DNA of 64,000 nt, taken from positions 186,001 to 250,000 of the forward strand of contig DUNO01000013.1 in NCBI GenBank assembly GCA_012839295.1, in the 5' to 3' direction. The position numbers and the translations under genes were made by a program. Positions 1-8,604 of the stretch are shown here, in pieces. This DNA is from Clostridiales bacterium. Lineage in GTDB: Bacteria; Bacillota; Clostridia; Lachnospirales; Lachnospiraceae. How positions within the stretch are numbered: the first letter of the stretch is position 1; each line of letters begins with the position of its first letter. The notes beneath the pieces are model-generated. The model was not told the origin of the DNA. It saw nothing but the letters and a program-made list of their open reading frames with translations, and searched no databases.

Positions 1-68
1 TTGCCTCTTTTAAATTGACATTAATAACTTGTGATGTTATCCTTTATTTATAGAAGGGAGTGGGGCTG

Positions 69-500
69 TTGTATAAGATTTATTTAGATAATTGTTGCTA
101 TAATCGTCCGTTCGATATGCAGTCTCAACTGAAGATACATTTAGAAACACAAGCCAAACTATATATACAGCAAAGAGTTAAAGATGGAAAGGATATCTTG
201 GTATGGTCGTATATCTTGGAATATGAAAATGCTAAGAATCCATATAAAGAAAAAAAAGAAACCATATTGGCATGGAAGAATGTAGCCAGTGAATGTGTAT
301 CTGAAAATGAACCTATACTTTTATTTGCTGAGACATTAGCAGCAAAAGGGATAAAATTATACGATGCTCTTCATATCGCATGTGCAGTGAATTCAAATTG
401 TGAGTATTATATAACGACTGATAAAAAATTATTAAATACACTTATTCCGGAAATAAAGATTTTAAATCCTATTGATTATGTGAGAGTGATAGAGGGGTGA
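69..500 (+). CDS. PIN-domain protein, VapC-like ribonuclease toxin candidate
   Basis: A compact protein of about 143 residues with the PIN-fold acidic residues in the expected order: an N-terminal YLDNC strand, a central LYDALHIACA segment and a late YYITTDKKLL segment. PIN proteins of this size usually act as Mg-dependent RNases in toxin-antitoxin modules. A GTG at 60 is possible but lies inside the Shine-Dalgarno AGAAGGGAG; TTG at 69 gives normal spacing and a protein starting MYKIYLDNC, so I chose it. The small gene at 505 starts four bases after the stop and is its likely partner. Family assignment is firm; the toxin role is inferred. Confidence 0.75.
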   Translation: MYKIYLDNCCYNRPFDMQSQLKIHLETQAKLYIQQRVKDGKDILVWSYILEYENAKNPYKEKKETILAWKNVASECVSENEPILLFAETLAAKGIKLYDALHIACAVNSNCEYYITTDKKLLNTLIPEIKILNPIDYVRVIEG

Positions 501-504
501 TTAT

Positions 505-696
505 ATGACAGATACTTTGATTAAAGAGAAGGGAATGAAGATATTAATTGAGCAACTTGGATATGTTGAAGCAGAAAGATTCATCATGCTTATGAATAGA
601 GAGCCTTTTGATTATACAGGCTGGCGGGAAGAGAACCTAGAGGAACCTTCTAGTGTAAGAGAACTTAGTAGAATGGCTATGGGTTATTGTGATTGA
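505..696 (+). CDS. small partner protein of the PIN toxin, putative antitoxin
   Basis: A 63-residue acidic protein, predicted mostly helical, with no recognised DNA-binding motif. It follows the PIN gene after four bases and so is co-transcribed. Small proteins of this type, with the pattern AERFxxLxxREPFDYTxW, often sit beside PIN-domain genes, which is why I call it the likely antitoxin. The toxin-first order is less common than antitoxin-first. Function is inferred from position and size only. Confidence 0.55.
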   Translation: MTDTLIKEKGMKILIEQLGYVEAERFIMLMNREPFDYTGWREENLEEPSSVRELSRMAMGYCD

Positions 697-806
697 GATG
701 GATGTATTGTAAAAAATATGTTGCCAACTCAAAATAAAACGAAAGATTGCAAAAATGTGTTTGGTGAGTACGTACAAGGAGATAGTTTCATATGATTTAG
801 AAACGA

Positions 807-855
807 AAAAGGCGTGCTGCAAAGCTGATGGAAATCAGTTTTGCGGCACGCCTTT
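807..855 (-). terminator. Rho-independent terminator after asnB
   Basis: A strong hairpin with arms AAAGGCGTGC / GCACGCCTTT and a further inner stem. On the minus strand it is followed by a T run (the A run at 806-810). It lies about 55 bases beyond the asparagine synthase stop and could also limit readthrough from the PIN pair. Confidence 0.75.
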
Positions 856-909
856 CTCTGGAGGCGCTTATCAGAAATAAGGATAAAAAGGCGTTTGAGG
901 GGTTACTGT

Positions 910-2757
910 TTATACCAGTTCGATATGGTATTTTTCTAGCCAGTAGTTGATTTGAAGTAAATATGCTATTAACTGGGGGCCGGCCATTAGTTGGCCGTAC
1001 CAGGGTTTACCATAATCGGAGGGTGATTCCAGGAAAGTTTTTATTTTGGCTTCGTCCACCAGGGGGTGGATTGGGGCATTCGAATCGGATAGAATATCCA
1101 GCAGCCGGTTACCCAGTAATTTCTCATATTCCGGATGATAAGTCTTTGGGTAAGGGCTTTTCTTACGGAATAGAATTTCGTCCGGGATCAGTCCTTTGCC
1201 TGCATCACGCAGCAGTCCTTTTACAACTCCATTCGGAGATTTCATTTCCCAGGGGACGTTCCACAGGTATTCGACGATACGGTGGTCGGCGAAGGGAACC
1301 CTGGCTTCCAGGCCGGAGAACATGCTGCAGCGGTCCATGCGGTCCAGCAGGGTAACCATAAACCATTTCAGGTTTAGGAAGGCGATTTCGCGGCGGCGGG
1401 CTTCCAGTGGAGCCTCGCCCTGTAATTTTGGAACCTCGGACAGGGTTTTTTCGTATGCGGCGCGGACATAGCCCTCCAGGTCAAGGCTTTTTAGGAGGTC
1501 GCCGGATAGGAGCAGTTTCCTTGTATCCATATTAATGGACCAGGGGAAGGTGCCGGCGTTCATCAGCTCAGGGCGGTGGAACCAGGGATAGCCGCCGAAG
1601 ATTTCATCGGCGCATTCTCCGGTCAGTGCGACCTTTGTCCTGGCTGCAACCTTTTTGCAGAAATAGAGCAGGGAGGATTCAACATCCGCCATATTCGGTA
1701 AATCCCTGGCATCAACGGCTTGATAGAGATTGTCGGCCAGGTCGAAATTATCACATTCTAAATAAGTATGCTTGCTTTTTATATGCTCCACCATGATATC
1801 GACATAGGGGCGGTCCATGGAGGGCTGGAAGGAATTCGATTTGAAATGCTTTGCATTATCCTCGAAATCGAAGGAATAGGTTTCTAACTGCTTGCCGGAG
1901 TAGCCCAATTCCCTGGCACAGATGGCAGATACCAGGCTGGAATCCACACCGCCGGAGAGGAAGGTACAGATCGGTATGTCGGAAATCATCTGCCGTTTTA
2001 CGGAATCGTAGACCAGGAAGGCGGTCTTTTCCACTGTATGTTCATAAGAATCTTCATGTGGATGGCTTTCCAGCTCCCAATAAGTATTTACATGAAGTCC
2101 GCTTTCATTATAGATGAGGGCCGTCCCGGGAAGTACCTCATGAATATTCTTAAAAACTCCGTTACCATAGGATTTCGCGGGTCCAAGTCCAAAGATTTCA
2201 CAAAGGCCGTTTGCATCAAGCTGTGGTTTGACGCCCGGATATTCAAATAATGCCTTTATCTCTGAACCAAAAATGAGAGTATTGTCTTTTACAGTATAGA
2301 ATAAGGGTTTGACTCCCAGGCGGTCCCTGGCCAGGGTTAAGGTTTTTCCGTTCTCGTCCCAGATTGCCAGGGAAAAGATGCCGTTCAGCTCCTTGATGAA
2401 ATCAAAGCCGAATACCATATACCCGACAAGGATGACCTCCGTATCCGTATGTGTCTTGAATAAGCAGCCGATGCGGGTTAAATTGTCACGCAGCTCCTGG
2501 GTATTGTACAGCTCTCCGTTATATACAATGGTATAGGAGCACCCAAAATGTTCCCTGGTCATTGGCTGGTGTCCCCTGTTCAGGTCTATGATGGATAATC
2601 TGGTGTGGGCGAACCCGACCTGTGGAAGCAGGTATTCTCCTTCATCATCAGGGCCGCGGCGGGCAAGCATTTTTTTCATTTCCTGCAGGATATGTTCCCA
2701 TTTCGCATCCCTTGTAAAATCAGCTTTTGTATTACAAAATCCGGCTATTCCGCACAT
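910..2757 (-). CDS. asnB: asparagine synthase (glutamine-hydrolysing)
   Basis: Class B asparagine synthetase: glutamine amide nitrogen is moved to aspartate using ATP in the cytoplasm. The N-terminal glutaminase domain needs Cys as residue 2, and ATG at 2757 gives MCGIAGF directly after a perfect AAAGGAGG site; a longer frame from 2817 would bury the nucleophile, so it is rejected. Residues RRGPDDEG and YNGELYN belong to the glutaminase domain, and SGGVDSS near residue 268 is the ATP-pyrophosphatase loop of the synthetase domain. At about 615 residues it has the usual length. It is transcribed alone, with its own terminator and a structured upstream gap. Confidence 0.95.
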   Translation of the reverse strand: MCGIAGFCNTKADFTRDAKWEHILQEMKKMLARRGPDDEGEYLLPQVGFAHTRLSIIDLNRGHQPMTREHFGCSYTIVYNGELYNTQELRDNLTRIGCLFKTHTDTEVILVGYMVFGFDFIKELNGIFSLAIWDENGKTLTLARDRLGVKPLFYTVKDNTLIFGSEIKALFEYPGVKPQLDANGLCEIFGLGPAKSYGNGVFKNIHEVLPGTALIYNESGLHVNTYWELESHPHEDSYEHTVEKTAFLVYDSVKRQMISDIPICTFLSGGVDSSLVSAICARELGYSGKQLETYSFDFEDNAKHFKSNSFQPSMDRPYVDIMVEHIKSKHTYLECDNFDLADNLYQAVDARDLPNMADVESSLLYFCKKVAARTKVALTGECADEIFGGYPWFHRPELMNAGTFPWSINMDTRKLLLSGDLLKSLDLEGYVRAAYEKTLSEVPKLQGEAPLEARRREIAFLNLKWFMVTLLDRMDRCSMFSGLEARVPFADHRIVEYLWNVPWEMKSPNGVVKGLLRDAGKGLIPDEILFRKKSPYPKTYHPEYEKLLGNRLLDILSDSNAPIHPLVDEAKIKTFLESPSDYGKPWYGQLMAGPQLIAYLLQINYWLEKYHIELV

Positions 2758-2833
2758 GTTAACCTCCTTTTGCCGCCTTGGCGGCATATAATCTGCATTT
2801 GAAGGTGCTTCCTTCAACCTGCCGTTTTTGCTC

Positions 2834-2863
2834 AGGGTATGTCTGAGTATTCAGGCATGCCCT
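2834..2863. repeat. 13-bp hairpin upstream of asnB
   Basis: Arms AGGGTATGTCTGA and TCAGGCATGCCCT flank a four-base loop; the two differences between arms are G-U compatible in RNA. It sits in the asnB leader. A related GGGCATGTCTGA stretch occurs near 48538. No T run follows on either strand, so I do not call it a terminator. Confidence 0.5.
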
Positions 2864-2898
2864 TGGAAAATGAATTTCCGAGCTTATGGATGATATAG

Positions 2899-3009
2899 AA
2901 AAGGAGCTTTCTTTCTTGAAACCTTCTGGAAGTAAATTCCCACACTTCCAATAGAATCATAGAAGAAGGGAGTGGGCACGGGAAAGGTTCCTGTCAGAAA
3001 GCCCCTTTG
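2899..3009. repeat. long imperfect inverted repeat between dpaB and asnB
   Basis: The outer arms AAGGAGCTTTCT and AGAAAGCCCCTTT and the inner arms AAACCTT and AAGGTT can fold into an approximately 110-base hairpin. On the minus strand the 3' arm ends in CTCCTTTTCTAT, so it may end dpaAB transcripts or form part of the asnB leader. A small MITE-like element is the alternative. Confidence 0.45.
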
Positions 3010-3041
3010 CTTTCAAATTTAGTGTCAGAAGCTATGAACCG

Positions 3042-3629
3042 TTACCTGGGACATAGTACGATGGGCTGTAATTGGCGGTTTTCTAAAGCGGCTTCAATCG
3101 TAGGAAGCATAAGATCAAAATGGGCTACCATGGAATAGGGCTTACCCATATAATTGTCCTGACCGAAGGGGACAAAGAAAACATTTTTTACATTTAGAAG
3201 TAAACCAATATTTTTTAAATTATTGCTCAAGGCGTCATTAGTGGAAATTGCAAGAACAACAGGCTTTTCATTGCGGAGAAGTCCTTTTGCTGCCATTAAG
3301 ACAGAGGAATCGGTAATTGCATTTGCCATCTTTGCCAGTGTATTGCCGGTACAGGGGGCAACGATGATGATATCCAGTAAATTATTTGGTCCAAGCTTTT
3401 CTGCCTGGACAATGGTTGTAATAGGCTCGTGGCCTGTGACCTCCTGTGCTTTTTTAAGCCACATATCAGCTTCTCCAAATCTCGTATCCGTAGTTTGGGA
3501 GCGCTCAGAAAAAATCGTATAGACATTGGCTTTCTCACCAATCAGGCGCTCAATCTCAGGAAAGACTTTATCAAAGGTGCAGTAAGAGCCGGTTAGGGCT
3601 ACTCCCACATTTTTTCCACTAACAGTCAT
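3042..3629 (-). CDS. dpaB: dipicolinate synthase subunit B
   Basis: SpoVFB-type flavoprotein of 195 residues. With DpaA it makes dipicolinic acid from the lysine-pathway intermediate 4-hydroxy-tetrahydrodipicolinate in the mother cell during sporulation. The flavoprotein fold signature is visible: VGVALTGSYCTF at the N terminus, VAPCTGNTLAKMANAI in the middle (phosphate/FMN-binding loop), and NAITDSSVLMAAK. Its ATG abuts the dpaA stop with no spacer, so the two are translationally coupled. Presence of this pair marks the host as a true endospore former that uses the SpoVF route rather than the EtfA route. Confidence 0.95.
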   Translation of the reverse strand: MTVSGKNVGVALTGSYCTFDKVFPEIERLIGEKANVYTIFSERSQTTDTRFGEADMWLKKAQEVTGHEPITTIVQAEKLGPNNLLDIIIVAPCTGNTLAKMANAITDSSVLMAAKGLLRNEKPVVLAISTNDALSNNLKNIGLLLNVKNVFFVPFGQDNYMGKPYSMVAHFDLMLPTIEAALENRQLQPIVLCPR

Positions 3630-4502
3630 TTAATCACTTCTTTCTTTCATAAAAGCATCAATTTTAGTCACTAGAATGTCGGCAGATGATTTTGGCGAAA
3701 CTTTACCGGGCAGGCCAAGGCATAGCTTTGCATTGATATTATTTTTAAAGGCATATTCATAGTCAACTCCGCCGGGGGCAGAGGCAATATCAATGATCGT
3801 AACCGTCGGGCTTGTCAGTGACAGGCATTCTTTATCCAAAACCATTGCCGGTATCGTATTAAAGATAAAGTCACAGCTTGGAAGGAGGCTCTTCATATCC
3901 TTTAAAGCAATGGTTTTATGGCCGGCAGCCTCTGCATATGCAAGGGCATCCCCGGAGCGTGCGGCGACGATGACATCTACGTCAAGTCCCTTCAGCTTCA
4001 GGCCTAAGACCTTTGCACAGCGGCCGTAACCAAGGATTAAGGCCTTGCTTCCATGAAGGTTTTTTTCACTGCCTTTGATGGCCTCCAGTATAGAGCCTTC
4101 TGCCGTTGCAATTGCATTTAAAATCGTAATCCTCTCATCAGTCATCAGGTCAAAGTAGGGGATTCCCTTCTCCTTACATGCGTTAACAATAGAGGCTGGA
4201 AGGATTCCGCCAATTAATATATGGCTCTTATTCAGCATGTGGGAGATATTGGAGGTATTTAAATCCATGGTATGGGAGGCTGTTATTGAAACAAGGTCCT
4301 TTGTTAAGGGAATCGGCCCAATGAGTACCTGGCATTTTTCGAATAATTCTTTCGGGTTATTAAGAGGAATACAGTTTTCATTTTCTACCGTATCCATAGT
4401 TTTATAAGTGTATACACGGTAGCCCAGCTTAGAGAAGGCTTCCGCCATATATACCTGACGCTGGTCACCGCCGAAAATACCAAGATTAATTTGAGAAAAC
4501 AT
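3630..4502 (-). CDS. dpaA: dipicolinate synthase subunit A
   Basis: SpoVFA-type, 290 residues, normal length. An N-terminal substrate domain (LGIFGGDQRQVYMAE) is followed by a Rossmann NAD(P)-binding segment ALILGYGRCAKVLGLKL near residue 155, as in the family. A clear AGGAGTG site precedes the ATG. It is the first gene of a two-gene operon with dpaB. A sigma-K-like promoter sits 23-51 bases upstream, fitting late mother-cell expression. Confidence 0.95.
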   Translation of the reverse strand: MFSQINLGIFGGDQRQVYMAEAFSKLGYRVYTYKTMDTVENENCIPLNNPKELFEKCQVLIGPIPLTKDLVSITASHTMDLNTSNISHMLNKSHILIGGILPASIVNACKEKGIPYFDLMTDERITILNAIATAEGSILEAIKGSEKNLHGSKALILGYGRCAKVLGLKLKGLDVDVIVAARSGDALAYAEAAGHKTIALKDMKSLLPSCDFIFNTIPAMVLDKECLSLTSPTVTIIDIASAPGGVDYEYAFKNNINAKLCLGLPGKVSPKSSADILVTKIDAFMKERSD

Positions 4503-4524
4503 CTGATTTCACTCCTTTATGCCA

Positions 4525-4553
4525 CATTATATGATGCAAAAGAAGAGATGGTG
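4525..4553 (-). promoter_or_regulatory. candidate sigma-K promoter of dpaAB
   Basis: On the minus strand CACC (4553-4550) is followed after exactly 16 bases by CATATAATG (4533-4525). The sigma-K consensus is AC in the -35 region, about 16 bases, then CATANNNTA; the last two positions match only in part (TG instead of TA). Position and the sporulation role of the downstream genes support it. Confidence 0.5.
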
Positions 4554-4691
4554 ACATCAATGGAGGAACGAAAAAGGTTTCAGTTGAGGTGGAAGGGGGA
4601 GACATGGTATAATCAATATTCGACAGAATGATATAGAAATGGAGAACAAGGTTGCAAGAAATAGAATTGATAAACGAAACGGAGGAAATTT

Positions 4692-5234
4692 ATGAGTGAG
4701 AGGATCAGATTAGCGACCCGGGAGGATGGGGCAGAAATTCTATCCATCTATGAACCTTATATTATGAATACTGCAATTACCTTTGAGACGGAAAGGCTTT
4801 CCCTGGAGGATTTTCAGGAACGCATGGCTAAAATCCAGGCCCAGTTTCCCTGGCTGGTCTATGAAGCCGATGGAAGGGTAGTGGGCTATGCCTATGCATC
4901 CTATTACCGTGAAAGGGCTGCCTATGCATGGGACTGCGAATGCTCGGTTTATGTGTCCGGGGAAGCCCAGCGGAAAGGGATTGCAACGAAGCTGTATAAG
5001 GAATTGTTTGACCGGCTGAAGGAGCAGGGATACCGCAACGTATATGCTTTTATTACCTATCCCCATGACAGCAGTGTGGAATTACATAGAAAGTTTGGGT
5101 TCCGTGAGGTAGGTATCTTCCATAAGACAGGCTATAAACTGGGAACCTGGTGGGACCTGATCGTGATGGAAAAGGCGATCGGTGATTTCCAGCCGGAGCC
5201 CGTAAGGCCTGTGCCTGTGATAAAGCCGCAGTAA
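4692..5234 (+). CDS. GNAT acetyltransferase, phosphinothricin-acetyltransferase-like
   Basis: A 180-residue GNAT enzyme that transfers an acetyl group from acetyl-CoA to an amine. The layout matches the Pat/YncA group: IRLATREDGAEILSIYEPYI at the start, TAITFETE, the acetyl-CoA pyrophosphate loop QRKGIATKLY, then NVYAFITYPHDSSVELHRKFGF and a late GTWWDLIVMEK. Members acetylate phosphinothricin, methionine sulfoximine or related amino acids, or unknown substrates. It has a good GGAGG site and its own terminator and appears monocistronic. The exact substrate cannot be told. Confidence 0.85.
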   Translation: MSERIRLATREDGAEILSIYEPYIMNTAITFETERLSLEDFQERMAKIQAQFPWLVYEADGRVVGYAYASYYRERAAYAWDCECSVYVSGEAQRKGIATKLYKELFDRLKEQGYRNVYAFITYPHDSSVELHRKFGFREVGIFHKTGYKLGTWWDLIVMEKAIGDFQPEPVRPVPVIKPQ

Positions 5235-5378
5235 CTGCTGCCGCAAAAACGGGAATTCTTATTAATTCTATATAATATTCCAGAAGTTTTGCTGTAATGC
5301 TGTTTAAAATAAATCTAAATAATGATAATGATGTCGCCTTACGCATAATGGTATCGAAAATATTAAAACGCTGTATGA

Positions 5379-5416
5379 AAACAGGAAAATCTGTAAAAAG
5401 GATTTTCCTGTTTTTT
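5379..5416 (+). terminator. Rho-independent terminator after the GNAT gene
   Basis: AACAGGAAAATC and GATTTTCCTGTT form a 12-bp stem with a nine-base loop, followed directly by six T residues. Confidence 0.85.
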
Positions 5417-5427
5417 ACATTTGTGAA

Positions 5428-5456
5428 TTGAATTAATCAAGACCCTATTATATAAT
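5428..5456 (+). promoter_or_regulatory. sigma-A promoter of the polysaccharide locus
   Basis: TTGAAT (5428-5433), a 17-base spacer and a perfect TATAAT (5451-5456). The start site would lie about 130 bases before the first gene, leaving a leader with a GC-rich patch near 5519-5540 (GGACGAGTCCCTCCGGGATC) in otherwise AT-rich sequence. I recognise no riboswitch class in it. Confidence 0.75.
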
Positions 5457-5593
5457 TCATTTAATGGGGAAATTTAGTAACAATCTATTATAAAATTAAA
5501 TATTTTGTTGATATTGTGGACGAGTCCCTCCGGGATCCCATGTAAAGGTATAGGCACAGGAAAACAAGAATTTATCAGTATAGATGAACGGGA

Positions 5594-6445
5594 ATGGAAT
5601 TAATAATGGAAGTACATGGGAACGAATTTGTAGATATCGATGTTAAGGAAATGTTTTTTATCTTATTACATAAGCTATGGCTTATTGCTATCATTGGAAT
5701 TTTATTTGCAACCTGCGCCGGGCTGGCCAGCATCTATCTGATAACGCCTACCTATGCGTCGACCGCGTGTATAACGATTGTTACCCGGCAGGATGTTGAC
5801 CGACAGAATATTGACCGACAGGATATTGACCGACAGGATATTGACCGACAGGATATTGGCCGGCAGAATGCTGACCGGCAGGATGCTGACCAGCAGGATA
5901 CTAATCAACAGGAGGGCACCCTGCTAATATTATCGGAGCCAGGCCTGGAGCCACAGCTAACCGGGGACTATAGGGCATTGTTAAAGAGCGTCCCGGTCCT
6001 GGAACGGGCTTTGGGGGAGCTGAAGCTGAATTTATCCCCGGATGAACTGGCTGGTATGGTATCCGTAGAGCCATCAGAGGATGCCCGGCGGATAGAGGTC
6101 ACTGTTAACCATGGAGACCCAGTAATGGCGAAGCAATTGGCAGACGCCATAGCAGGAGCGGCTTTAGGACAAAGTATAAGCATGGGGGAAATGAAGGGGA
6201 TGGATACCCTGGAGGAAGGAAATCTGCCACACTCGCCCTCCAGCCCCAATTTATGTAAAAATATGCTTCTGGGGGCTTTTGGAGGAATTGTTTTTAGTCT
6301 TGGGTTCCTCGCCCTGGGACGTCTGTGGAATTCTTCGGCCTACAATGCGGAGGATATTGAAAAATGCCTTGGAAAGGCAGCATTTTGCGGCATGTCCCAT
6401 GCAGGAGGGAGGCGCAGGAAGGGGAGAAAGGGAATCATACAATAG
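5594..6445 (+). CDS. Wzz/CapA-type polysaccharide co-polymerase with pentapeptide repeats
   Basis: A 283-residue membrane protein with the topology of chain-length determinants: a short cytoplasmic N terminus, a first membrane helix at about residues 29-50, an outer domain, and a second helix at about 226-246 followed by a basic tail. Such proteins set polymer length or partner a tyrosine kinase in capsule export; no kinase is seen nearby. Residues 65-106 are an insertion of eight to nine copies of DRQ(D/N)(I/A) right after the first helix. ATG at 5606 is an alternative start. First gene of the polysaccharide locus. Confidence 0.7.
   Translation: MELIMEVHGNEFVDIDVKEMFFILLHKLWLIAIIGILFATCAGLASIYLITPTYASTACITIVTRQDVDRQNIDRQDIDRQDIDRQDIGRQNADRQDADQQDTNQQEGTLLILSEPGLEPQLTGDYRALLKSVPVLERALGELKLNLSPDELAGMVSVEPSEDARRIEVTVNHGDPVMAKQLADAIAGAALGQSISMGEMKGMDTLEEGNLPHSPSSPNLCKNMLLGAFGGIVFSLGFLALGRLWNSSAYNAEDIEKCLGKAAFCGMSHAGGRRRKGRKGIIQ
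5786..5911 (+). repeat. 15-bp coding tandem repeat
   Basis: About eight copies of a 15-base unit close to GACCGACAGGATATT encode DRQDI-like pentapeptides inside the co-polymerase gene. The central copies are nearly identical and the distal ones degenerate. Unit length is a multiple of three, so copy-number change would keep the frame. Confidence 0.9.
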
Positions 6446-6539
6446 AGGGAGAAAAGGAATAGACACCTCAAGATGAAATAATAAGCTACCGGATGATGAG
6501 AATTCAGGAATCATTTTTAGGTATGAGGTGTGAAACGAT

Positions 6540-7208
6540 ATGAAGAAACTAATTACTATGACAATTATAGTAATGGCATCCATAGTAGGCATCATAGTAA
6601 TGGCGAGATTAACCTTAAGGGATGGAGGGTACTCCCAGAGGGTATTCAAGAAAGCAGGGGATACTCCCATAAGGGAAGAGGGATTGACCTCCGAAGAGGA
6701 AGAAATACTTTTACAATTGCAGGATATGCTGGAGATTGGGCAGGTGCCGGCGCCGGAGACTATGACGGGAATGTACTATTATTACCTGAAGCAGTATTTC
6801 CTGCGTGAGGATGTGAGGCTGGATAAGGATACGATGGAACGGATTCGCGGGGAACTCAGGCATGCAAAGGAATTAACCCTGCTGGAGAAAAATGCGGATC
6901 CAGGGAAAATGTCATGTGACGGCAGGACAGTAGCCAGGTTTCTGTACATGGATATTTACCGGCTGAGCGGCCTGCGGATCAGGATAAATTCAGAGGGGGA
7001 AATTGAAGAAATAGCAAAGCCGTCAGGAGAGCTGATCTTTGAAAAGAAATTCCCGGAAGCTCCCGGCAGCTTACATTTTGAGGTGGCAGGCGTCGTCCTG
7101 ATGGTTCTGGGCGTACTGTTCCTTATCTGCCTTTTAACCTATAAAAAGGGTCAAATATTTGAAAAGGGCGGTGATTGTCGTGAGTATAACGCGAAGAGAA
7201 TCGCCTAG
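6540..7208 (+). CDS. membrane-anchored protein of unknown function in the polysaccharide locus
   Basis: I do not recognise this 222-residue protein. It has an N-terminal hydrophobic segment (about residues 3-21, signal anchor-like), a polar middle rich in Glu and Leu including ETMTGMYYYYLKQYF, and a second membrane helix near residues 182-202 followed by a basic tail. That two-helix layout resembles the co-polymerase upstream but without clear sequence kinship. It overlaps the start region of the next gene, so the two are coupled. A role in export or assembly is inferred from position only. Confidence 0.55.
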   Translation: MKKLITMTIIVMASIVGIIVMARLTLRDGGYSQRVFKKAGDTPIREEGLTSEEEEILLQLQDMLEIGQVPAPETMTGMYYYYLKQYFLREDVRLDKDTMERIRGELRHAKELTLLEKNADPGKMSCDGRTVARFLYMDIYRLSGLRIRINSEGEIEEIAKPSGELIFEKKFPEAPGSLHFEVAGVVLMVLGVLFLICLLTYKKGQIFEKGGDCREYNAKRIA

Positions 7209-8604
7209 CCTGAATCTTTTGTTTTTTGATTTATGCAGCATCATTGTTTCTTATTTATTGGCAGATTGGATAAGATACGGGAATATAATGCAGTTCTGGT
7301 TCCGTCTGGATACCTATGGGGAGGCCATGGGTGTGGTGCTGCTGATCTATATTGCGATTTATTATTTGACGAATACCTATGACCGGATGTTTAGACGGGG
7401 CTTCCTGGAGGAGATGATTGCGGTCATAAAGGTTAATTTTGTACTGGCTGTAACCTTAACGGTCCTTATGTTTGTGTTTCAGGGAAGGATCCGTTATTCC
7501 AGATTGTTTTTTCTCTGTTTTTTTCTTTTGAATATTTTGATTACTTACATCGTCCGCCAATACTATAAGCTTCTGCTTCAGGGCATCTATATGAAAAGCA
7601 GCCGGGCCTATAAGGTAATGCTGCTTACAACCCTGGATCAGGCGGGAAAAATCCTCACACAAATGAGAAAGGAAAATAATTGGGAATACCAGGTTACCTA
7701 CCTTACGATCCTGGATCAGAGCATGGTTGGGCAGACGATCCATGGGCTCGAGGTAAAGGCTGATTCCCGGAACATGTTTGAGGTAGTCAAGAATGAAGCG
7801 GTGGACGGTGTTTTTATCCATATTCCGAATGAAGGAGAAGAATACGGAGCCTCCCTGGAGGAGGTTATTCTTGAGTTCCAGAATATGGGGCTGACTGTGG
7901 ATTTAAGCATCAATACCTTTGGGCTTAACATAAGTGAAAAGGTAGTCAGGGAGGTCAGCGGATACCATGTGCTCACCTTTAGCTCCAGATTATTTACGGA
8001 GAGCCAGATGCTGGTGAAACGGGCAATTGATGTGGTGGGGGGATTGGTCGGATGTCTGGTTACTGTGATTTTAACCATATTTATTGCCCCGGCCATATAC
8101 CTTGAATCCCCGGGACCCATCTTTTTTTCACAGGTCAGGATCGGCCGGAACGGACGGCGCTTTAAAATATACAAATTCCGTTCCATGTATATGGATGCGG
8201 AGCTGCGCAAGGCGGAGCTGATGGCACAAAATGAGATGAAGGGATTTATGTTCAAGATGAAGGATGACCCCCGGGTTACGAAGGTGGGGAGGTTTCTTAG
8301 GAAAACCAGCCTGGATGAATTTCCCCAATTCTTTAATGTGATAAAGGGTGATATGAGCCTGGTGGGTACAAGGCCGCCTACGGAAAATGAATTTATCCAG
8401 TATGAGAAAAGGCACCGGAGGCGGTTGGCACTGAAGGCGGGGGTTACTGGACTCTGGCAGGTAAGCGGAAGAAATGACGTTAATGATTTTGAGGATGTGG
8501 TAAAAATGGATTTGGAATACATCGACAACTGGTCCATCAAAATGGATGTTAAAATTCTTTTTAAGACCGTCGGTGTGGTTATCTTTGGAAAAGGATCAAG
8601 GTAA
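7180..8604 (+). CDS. undecaprenyl-phosphate sugar phosphotransferase (polyisoprenyl-phosphate hexose-1-P transferase)
   Basis: The enzyme moves a sugar-1-phosphate from a nucleotide sugar to undecaprenyl phosphate and so starts a polysaccharide repeat unit at the membrane. The N-terminal half has four membrane helices and a CoA-binding-like Rossmann domain; one further helix follows KRAIDVVGG. The C-terminal catalytic part carries KIYKFRSMYMDAE, KTSLDEFPQFFNVI and MSLVGTRPP, the signature of the WbaP/WcaJ family. I place the start at GTG 7180, which follows a GGGCGGTGA site; a TTG at 7159 is also in frame. It overlaps the preceding gene by 29 bases. Confidence 0.9.
   Translation: MSITRRESPSLNLLFFDLCSIIVSYLLADWIRYGNIMQFWFRLDTYGEAMGVVLLIYIAIYYLTNTYDRMFRRGFLEEMIAVIKVNFVLAVTLTVLMFVFQGRIRYSRLFFLCFFLLNILITYIVRQYYKLLLQGIYMKSSRAYKVMLLTTLDQAGKILTQMRKENNWEYQVTYLTILDQSMVGQTIHGLEVKADSRNMFEVVKNEAVDGVFIHIPNEGEEYGASLEEVILEFQNMGLTVDLSINTFGLNISEKVVREVSGYHVLTFSSRLFTESQMLVKRAIDVVGGLVGCLVTVILTIFIAPAIYLESPGPIFFSQVRIGRNGRRFKIYKFRSMYMDAELRKAELMAQNEMKGFMFKMKDDPRVTKVGRFLRKTSLDEFPQFFNVIKGDMSLVGTRPPTENEFIQYEKRHRRRLALKAGVTGLWQVSGRNDVNDFEDVVKMDLEYIDNWSIKMDVKILFKTVGVVIFGKGSR

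Noticed and set aside
2758-3041. Possible T-box leader for asnB
   Set aside because: No AGGGUGGNACCGCG-type sequence on the minus strand.
5519-5540. GGACGAGTCC patch considered as a hammerhead-like or riboswitch core in the polysaccharide leader
   Set aside because: No CTGATGA core and no matching stems; left as a GC-rich patch.
7716-8540. Long minus-strand reading frame of 274 codons inside the sugar-phosphate transferase gene
   Set aside because: It lies opposite a strongly conserved catalytic domain, has no ribosome site and its translation is Ser/Thr/Arg-rich noise.
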